NCBI RefSeq assembly: GCF_016545825.1
Contig: NC_052614.1
Span: forward strand, 56,551,864 to 56,615,863
Source of the DNA: Eucalyptus grandis
Taxonomy: Eukaryota > Streptophyta > Magnoliopsida > Myrtales > Myrtaceae
Direction of reading: 5' to 3'
DNA length: 64,000 nt
Shown: positions 59,701 to 64,000 of the stretch, piece by piece
Numbering within the stretch: the first letter of the stretch is position 1
Layout: every line of letters starts with the position of its first letter
The notes under the pieces: generated by a model
The model's database searches: none
Told to the model about the DNA's origin: nothing
The model's input: the letters and a program-made list of their open reading frames with translations, nothing else
Position numbers and translations under genes: made by a program

Positions 59701-60290
59701 ATGGCATATGACACAATGTATACTAAAGTTGCTTTGAAAAAACAATTTCAGCAACTTATGCTTAGTTGAATCATATTTTGAAAATATATAAAAGGAGAGA
59801 CAAATCAAGAACTTATGCTCCAATAGACTCGCACAAATAAATAGAAGTTTAAAAGGAAACACAATATTGGAAATAGTGAGAAAATGGAAGTATTAACAGA
59901 TTATTTAAGGAATAAAAATTAAGTTACTCAAAGCTATTCCACCTATCAAAACATGACTTCTTATGGCACTCAAAACCAAGTTAACACATCATACATCATG
60001 ATGCACTAGGTATACAACCAGACAAGTCCGATCATCTAATCCAATCAAGCATCAAAAAGCATGTTATGATGAAAGGGATAACAAAAGGCGCAAATTTCCG
60101 TCCTAATAGGTAAGCAACATAAGAATCCACTTTTTGCATCCAACATTAGCTCATGGAACAACAACTGATCGAAAGTGAAACTCACGAGAAAATAGAAGTA
60201 TTGGCAATTGGAGAAGAAGACGACGTCCCAAACCCTTCCACTTCTGTTTATTGACTTGGTTTCCTTGTTATTCAGATATCGGGCCACTAG
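59701..60290. other. Unannotated AT-rich stretch
   Basis: Nothing recognised. An 80-codon minus-strand frame at 60045-60287 has no known motif. Confidence 0.4.
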
Positions 60291-60294
60291 AGAA

Positions 60295-60858
60295 AGGTCA
60301 AAACATAAGGCCTACAAAATTCATTAAAGCCCACAAGCAGAGCTGGCCACCGGCCGCAAGCCGACGCCCGCCCGGCTGGGGGGCTCCCTCGCCCGGATCT
60401 GGCGAGGCCAGCCCTCGCCGGGGCGGGCGGCCTCGCGCCAGCGTCCCGATCACTCGGCGGGCCTTGCCTGTGGCGAGCGGCGAGGCGGGCGAGGCCCGAC
60501 GCTTGCCTAGGCGGGCGAGGCTAGTCGGCGGCCGTGGCCTATGGTCGGCCGTCGCTGTGGCTGGTGGCCGGCCATCGGAAAAGGCCAAAAAAGAAAAAAA
60601 AGGAAAAAGAAAACAGAAAATAAAAAAAATAAAAAAATTTTAAAATATTAAAATATTATTAAAAATTATCAACGTCGGCACTAGCGGTTCTACGTGGCCT
60701 TGCCGGCGTCCACATCAGCATTTCCGGCCAAAATGGACCGGATGGACTTAATTGGCAAGAAATGAAAAGGTTTAGGACTCAATTAGCAAAGTTAAAAGGT
60801 TTAAGACTGAATTGGCAAAACTGTAATAGGTTTAGAACTTTTTAGACAATTTTCCCCA
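60295..60858. mobile_element. GC-rich non-coding repeat
   Basis: The core (60340-60590) is very GC-rich with GGCGAGG/GCGGGC words. Its right flank runs through a poly-A-rich stretch, then GTGGCCTTGCCGGCGTCCAC, then three ~30 bp repeats of AAAAGGTTTAGGACTCAATTAG-type words (60760-60845). The flank is the reverse complement of the left flank of the inserts at 2715 and 6475. An overlapping pair of frames through the core (plus 60251-60643, minus 60298-60588) is a composition artefact. Confidence 0.6.
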
Positions 60859-60950
60859 CTGAAACAGTGGTCTCTGCATCCTAACTGTGTAGTTGAATGA
60901 TCTTACGTCGGTAGTTTCGGTAGTTTCATTCTGCATTTTATACTAACAAG

Positions 60951-61086
60951 TCGCGTATTTTAATTTGAATGTGGCTTTAACCGATTTGGCTCAAGCATAC
61001 CGTTTTATTGGCAGCGTCTTTGACCCGAACACCTCTGGTCATGTGCAGAAACCGAAAAATATGGATCTTATGGACGTCGAAGCAGT
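60951..61086 (+). pseudogene. REVEILLE/LCL-like MYB protein exon fragment
   Basis: The frame includes A-Q-A-Y-R-F-I-G-S-V-F-D-P-N-T-S-G-H-V-Q-K and then K-N-M-D-L-M-D-V-E-A. This is very like the conserved block after the MYB domain in REVEILLE 4/6/8-type clock-related transcription factors (Y-x-F-I-G-S-V-F-D-P-x-x-x-G-H-x-Q-K-L-K-x-M-D-P-I). The segment starts after an acceptor-like CTAACAAG (60950) and ends at GCA/GTATGT, a good plant donor, so it looks like one exon. The MYB exon (S-H-A-Q-K-Y motif) is not found in the window. P for L in the Q-K-L-K position and L for P in M-D-P suggest decay. No start codon is needed for an internal exon. Confidence 0.6.
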
Positions 61087-62255
61087 ATGTGCTCTTCTGC
61101 TCTTCCTACTTTTGGGAACTATTTCCTTGGTCACTTGCTCTACCAGGAGTTAAGGCTCTGCTGTAATCCTTAGAATTAGTGTCCTCATTGATAATTGAAC
61201 GGCTTCAGAATTTTATATGAACTATAAGACCTTTAAGATTTAGTGAGAAACAGCTAAACTGTGTGAATTGGAGGCTAAGCTTTTTCGGTTCAGAGAACCC
61301 AGGCGTGAGCATGGATACTGGACCAGCTTGACAACAAATTGTCTAAATCGCAGTCTGATAGCTGGAGTAGGGCAGCAATCAGCGGTCACAGAATTAGACA
61401 GGAGACCCCACGTCATAACCTTAATCAATATTCCTTCCTAATTTCTAGTTCACACTAGAAAAGTTGGTGCTACAAGTGGTAAAAGGAAAGGTAGCTGTGA
61501 TTCATGACTATTCTTTGCTTTACCTTTTTCTTTTATTGGTTCTTTTTTGTGATGTCCATGTTTCTATTAAAGACCCGATGCTTTAGTGCGATCAAGTGGG
61601 GCAGGGTGCAAGTATCCGTCATTTATCCCAATTTATTAGGTGTACGAAAATGACACTCTCCGCTGAAATTGAATCTAAATCTATTTATTAGGGTAGAATG
61701 TGGCACCCGTGAATGATCCAAACCGAAAAGCAGTTGACAGAAGCTAATGGGAAAAGACTTGGACAGGGTGGAGCATGTCTCCCCCACTTCATCTATATGC
61801 ACTCACATAGCTGTAAGACATATTGAACCATTCTAATCTTGCACTGAAGAATAGAATTCAAGCATCAATTAGAATCACATAAAGAAAACAGGACCTAAGA
61901 TAAATCTGACCTCCAACCATTGTTCAAATCAGCTCTCTAAGAAAAAGTTTGAAAATGCTAAGAAATCAAACAAGGCGTGTCGATTTTGAATGCCTAAATA
62001 ATTTTCAAAAGGTAGGAAATAAAAATAGCACCGAAGAATAGGAACTCGATTTTGGGTCCTGAAAAACGAAGTCTCAAAGGAGTGATAGACATTATTTCTG
62101 ATCAATGGTGTTTATGAGTACTAATTAACGTTTCAAAGCCTTAGAAAATATCATTCCTAAAATATTTCCCAATAATGCCACGTATTGCACTGGCTATTGG
62201 CCTAACGTAAGTTAATCACGAGCCTTATCATATGCGCACGCACGCACAAAAAAAA
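61087..62255. other. Intergenic stretch after the REVEILLE-like exon
   Basis: No further exon of that gene and no other feature could be recognised. Downstream codons lose similarity at once after 61086. Confidence 0.35.
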
Positions 62256-62475
62256 AAGAAGGGGGGTGGTTTGAGGTACATGGGGTCCTTAAACTAGCAA
62301 AATGTACAGAAAGGTTCCTGAACTTTTTTTTTTTTTTTATAGAATGGATCCCTAAACTGTATACTTGTTTTGTTTGAATTGGTTCTTCTATTAAAATTAC
62401 AAATGGAGATGCTAATGTGGTCGTTAAACGCTGACATGGCATTTTATGTGTCAAAATTTTTTTCGCAGATATACT
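62256..62475. repeat. Short AT-rich repeat with 'gatgctaatgtgg' flank
   Basis: A GGTCCTTAAACTAGCAAAATGT / GGTTCCTGAAC / GGATCCCTAAACTG series every 35-50 bp, a poly-T run, then GATGCTAATGTGGTCGTTAAACGCTGACATGGC. The layout is like the flanks of the GC-rich family but without a GC-rich core. Membership is inference. Confidence 0.4.
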
Positions 62476-62680
62476 AGTTTGGGATTTTTGGTAATCAAAA
62501 AATTAATTTAAAGTATATTTGTTACAGATATATAGTTTGAGATTTTTCACGATATTAACCCAATTAAATTTATAAAAAAAAAACCAAACAGAAATTCATT
62601 TTGGAGAAACGCATGCATCTACATCTAAAAGAAGTTTTGTAGTGCATTCTAGATTGCATTCGTTCTGCTTAAAGATGAAT

Positions 62681-62902
62681 TCATTCTGCAATAAATGAAA
62701 TCAATTCACGAAATTCATGAGAAATGCATTTGTATCCTTTTAGTTTTTGTAGACGATTGCACTCTTTGCTCGCTTTGGTCCTGTCCACTCGCACATGAAG
62801 CTCCTGGAGAAGCCGGGGATTGTCCTCTTGGATCTTCTTCAATAGGTTATCCACGAACACACGCTTTGCGACGTCCACCACCTCACAGTCCGGTATACAC
62901 AC
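62681..62902 (-). other. Unassigned ORF, 73 codons
   Basis: The translated protein has a charged, helix-like stretch (V-A-K-R-V-F-V-D-N-L-L-K-K-I-Q-E-D-N-P-R-L-L-Q-E-L) and GC-rich codons unlike its surroundings. It could be a piece of a host exon. I do not recognise the family and see no promoter or partner exon. Confidence 0.25.
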
Positions 62903-63056
62903 GCTCTCCGATCTTCTTACAGGTACAAGTGATGAAGGACACTAACCCTCGCCTCAGATTTGAGTCGGCCCCTACCTCACTGAAGATATGAATGAGAGCC
63001 AAGAAAAAAAGTACATAATTTTTGGGAATTTGGTTGCACAAAAAAAGGTTGAGGGA

Positions 63057-63232
63057 ACCCAATTGTGGGTAGCCGTGCTGGTATTAGAGTCTCTCCCTTA
63101 TCGCCGAGGTCGAAGTTCAAATCCTACCGGTTGCTAGTGTTATAAGTGGAGGCCGTGGTGTTGGTCATGTCTTAGTCTCCCGAGGTATAGGAGCCTGGCC
63201 GTTTAAGCTCATGGTGTAGTCCCTCGGTTACC
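63057..63232 (+). mobile_element. tRNA-derived SINE with target duplication
   Basis: The body is about 176 bp. A box-A-like GGGTAGCCGTGCTGG lies at 63067 and a box-B-like AGTTCAAATCC at 63114, the internal RNA polymerase III promoter of tRNA-derived SINEs. It is flanked by the direct repeat AAAAAAGGTTGAGGGA at 63041-63056 and 63233-63248. The A run at the right end may be part tail, part duplication. SINEs carry no gene and are copied by LINE machinery. Confidence 0.8.
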
Positions 63233-63248
63233 AAAAAAGGTTGAGGGA

Positions 63249-64000
63249 CATGATTGAACATTTTTCAACAGTTTAGGGACTTGATGTCCTATTGCAAGAA
63301 AAGAAGAAAATAAGAGCTTCTGATTGGCCTTTATGGTCTCCCAAGGAGTCTTAAAAAAATTTCTATAACTCGTTGAAATGTCTTGGACGCCTTCGCTGGT
63401 GTCCACTTGCTGCTGCAGAACGTTAGGTGGGATATAGACGATTAGATTTGATATTAAAGTGAGGCAGCCAACTTTGTTTCTTCCCTCGGACCAATCCAGA
63501 AAAAATCTCTTATCTTTTGAGAAAGATTCTCGCAATGACTTGACTGTGGCATTGAATTAATTTAAATTTTCAAGGATTTATACTTAATACAACAATACAA
63601 TACCCTCAAATGACATCATGTTATCTTAAAAAATCAAATCTACCAAAAAAACGGTTGAGCTTGGGTGACTTTATGTATTCCAGTTGACTAGGATAATGCA
63701 ATATAATCGATGTCTAATTTCCTATTTTCCTTACAACTATCACCTTAGTATCTTTTACAAACATATCCCAAACACTAGAGTCAGTATTTATGACTTATGA
63801 GATTATTTATCCACAGAGACATCCGTAGAAAGCTACATATAATTCTCAAAAGGTGGGACCTCGGTTCATTTCCAAGACATGCAACCTTGGGCCTATGGGT
63901 TTGCACATGTATCTTATCAAGCCAAAAAGGAAAATAATTGTGAACTTATCTGATTAGCAGCAAATTTGCCTTTACGTTCTTTCAAGGAGTCCAAAAAAAT
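63249..64000. other. Right end of the window, unannotated
   Basis: A minus-strand frame of 108 codons (63209-63535) shows no motif and overlaps the SINE edge, so it is doubtful. The rest is AT-rich with nothing recognised. Confidence 0.35.

Noticed and set aside
60298..60643. Overlapping 96- and 130-codon Arg/Ala/Pro-rich ORFs
   Set aside because: Caused by low stop-codon frequency in the GC-rich core of a non-coding repeat.
63106..63125. A functional tRNA gene
   Set aside because: Only box-A- and box-B-like words are present; no cloverleaf can be drawn, and the target duplication shows a SINE.

Overview
The window is repeat-dense nuclear DNA of a flowering plant. It shows nested LTR retrotransposons, a LINE, a tRNA-derived SINE, plant-type splice signals and a 100-base assembly gap, and no bacterial gene organisation. 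A woody eudicot, possibly Myrtaceae, is my guess from the style of the repeats, but nothing here proves it. No intact host gene was found. The only recognisable host coding trace is one exon-like segment resembling the conserved C-terminal block of REVEILLE/LCL-type MYB proteins near 61.0 kb.

Layout. 1-9378: three direct copies of a ~3.77 kb tandem unit. The third is truncated and has lost one internal 327 bp subrepeat. 9379-9860: a diverged edge of the array. 9861-10606: a solo LTR with a perfect 5 bp target duplication. 11180-13679: a minus-strand gypsy LTR (called E here) holding an 82 bp minisatellite. 13680-19868: a minus-strand Copia element with gag only, arranged LTR-internal-LTR-partial internal. 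19874-23297: a gypsy LTR (A). 23298-33522: a decayed Ty3/gypsy element (B) with truncated LTRs. 33523-37196: a minus-strand A-type LTR (C) inserted into B's 3' LTR and carrying a 545 bp triplication. 37225-40563: a Tat-like LTR plus primer-binding site and leader. 40564-51820: a full-length chromovirus-like gypsy element (D) nested in that leader. 51826-64000: low-repeat intergenic DNA with the gap, a 5'-truncated LINE, a Copia polyprotein relic, GC-rich repeats, the REVEILLE-like exon and a SINE.

The most interesting signal is inside the long gypsy LTRs. LTRs A, B, C and D each hold the same small module: a splice-donor-like AAG/GTAAG, 110-140 bp, a CCC...GGG hairpin, an acceptor, then a short ORF. 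The ORFs of the A/C/D family (83 codons) and of B (120 codons) are very different at DNA level. They nevertheless align without gaps from the first Met and share F11, E19, P28, GL32-33, V42, DVG45-47, G50, H61 and RDG64-66. LTR E keeps a decayed relative. This suggests a conserved, spliced, LTR-encoded protein in these elements, which I have not seen described.

Most premature stops in the gypsy polyproteins look like CAG to TAG, CAA to TAA, CGA to TGA or TGG to TAG/TGA. That is the pattern expected from deamination of methylated cytosine at CHG and CG sites.
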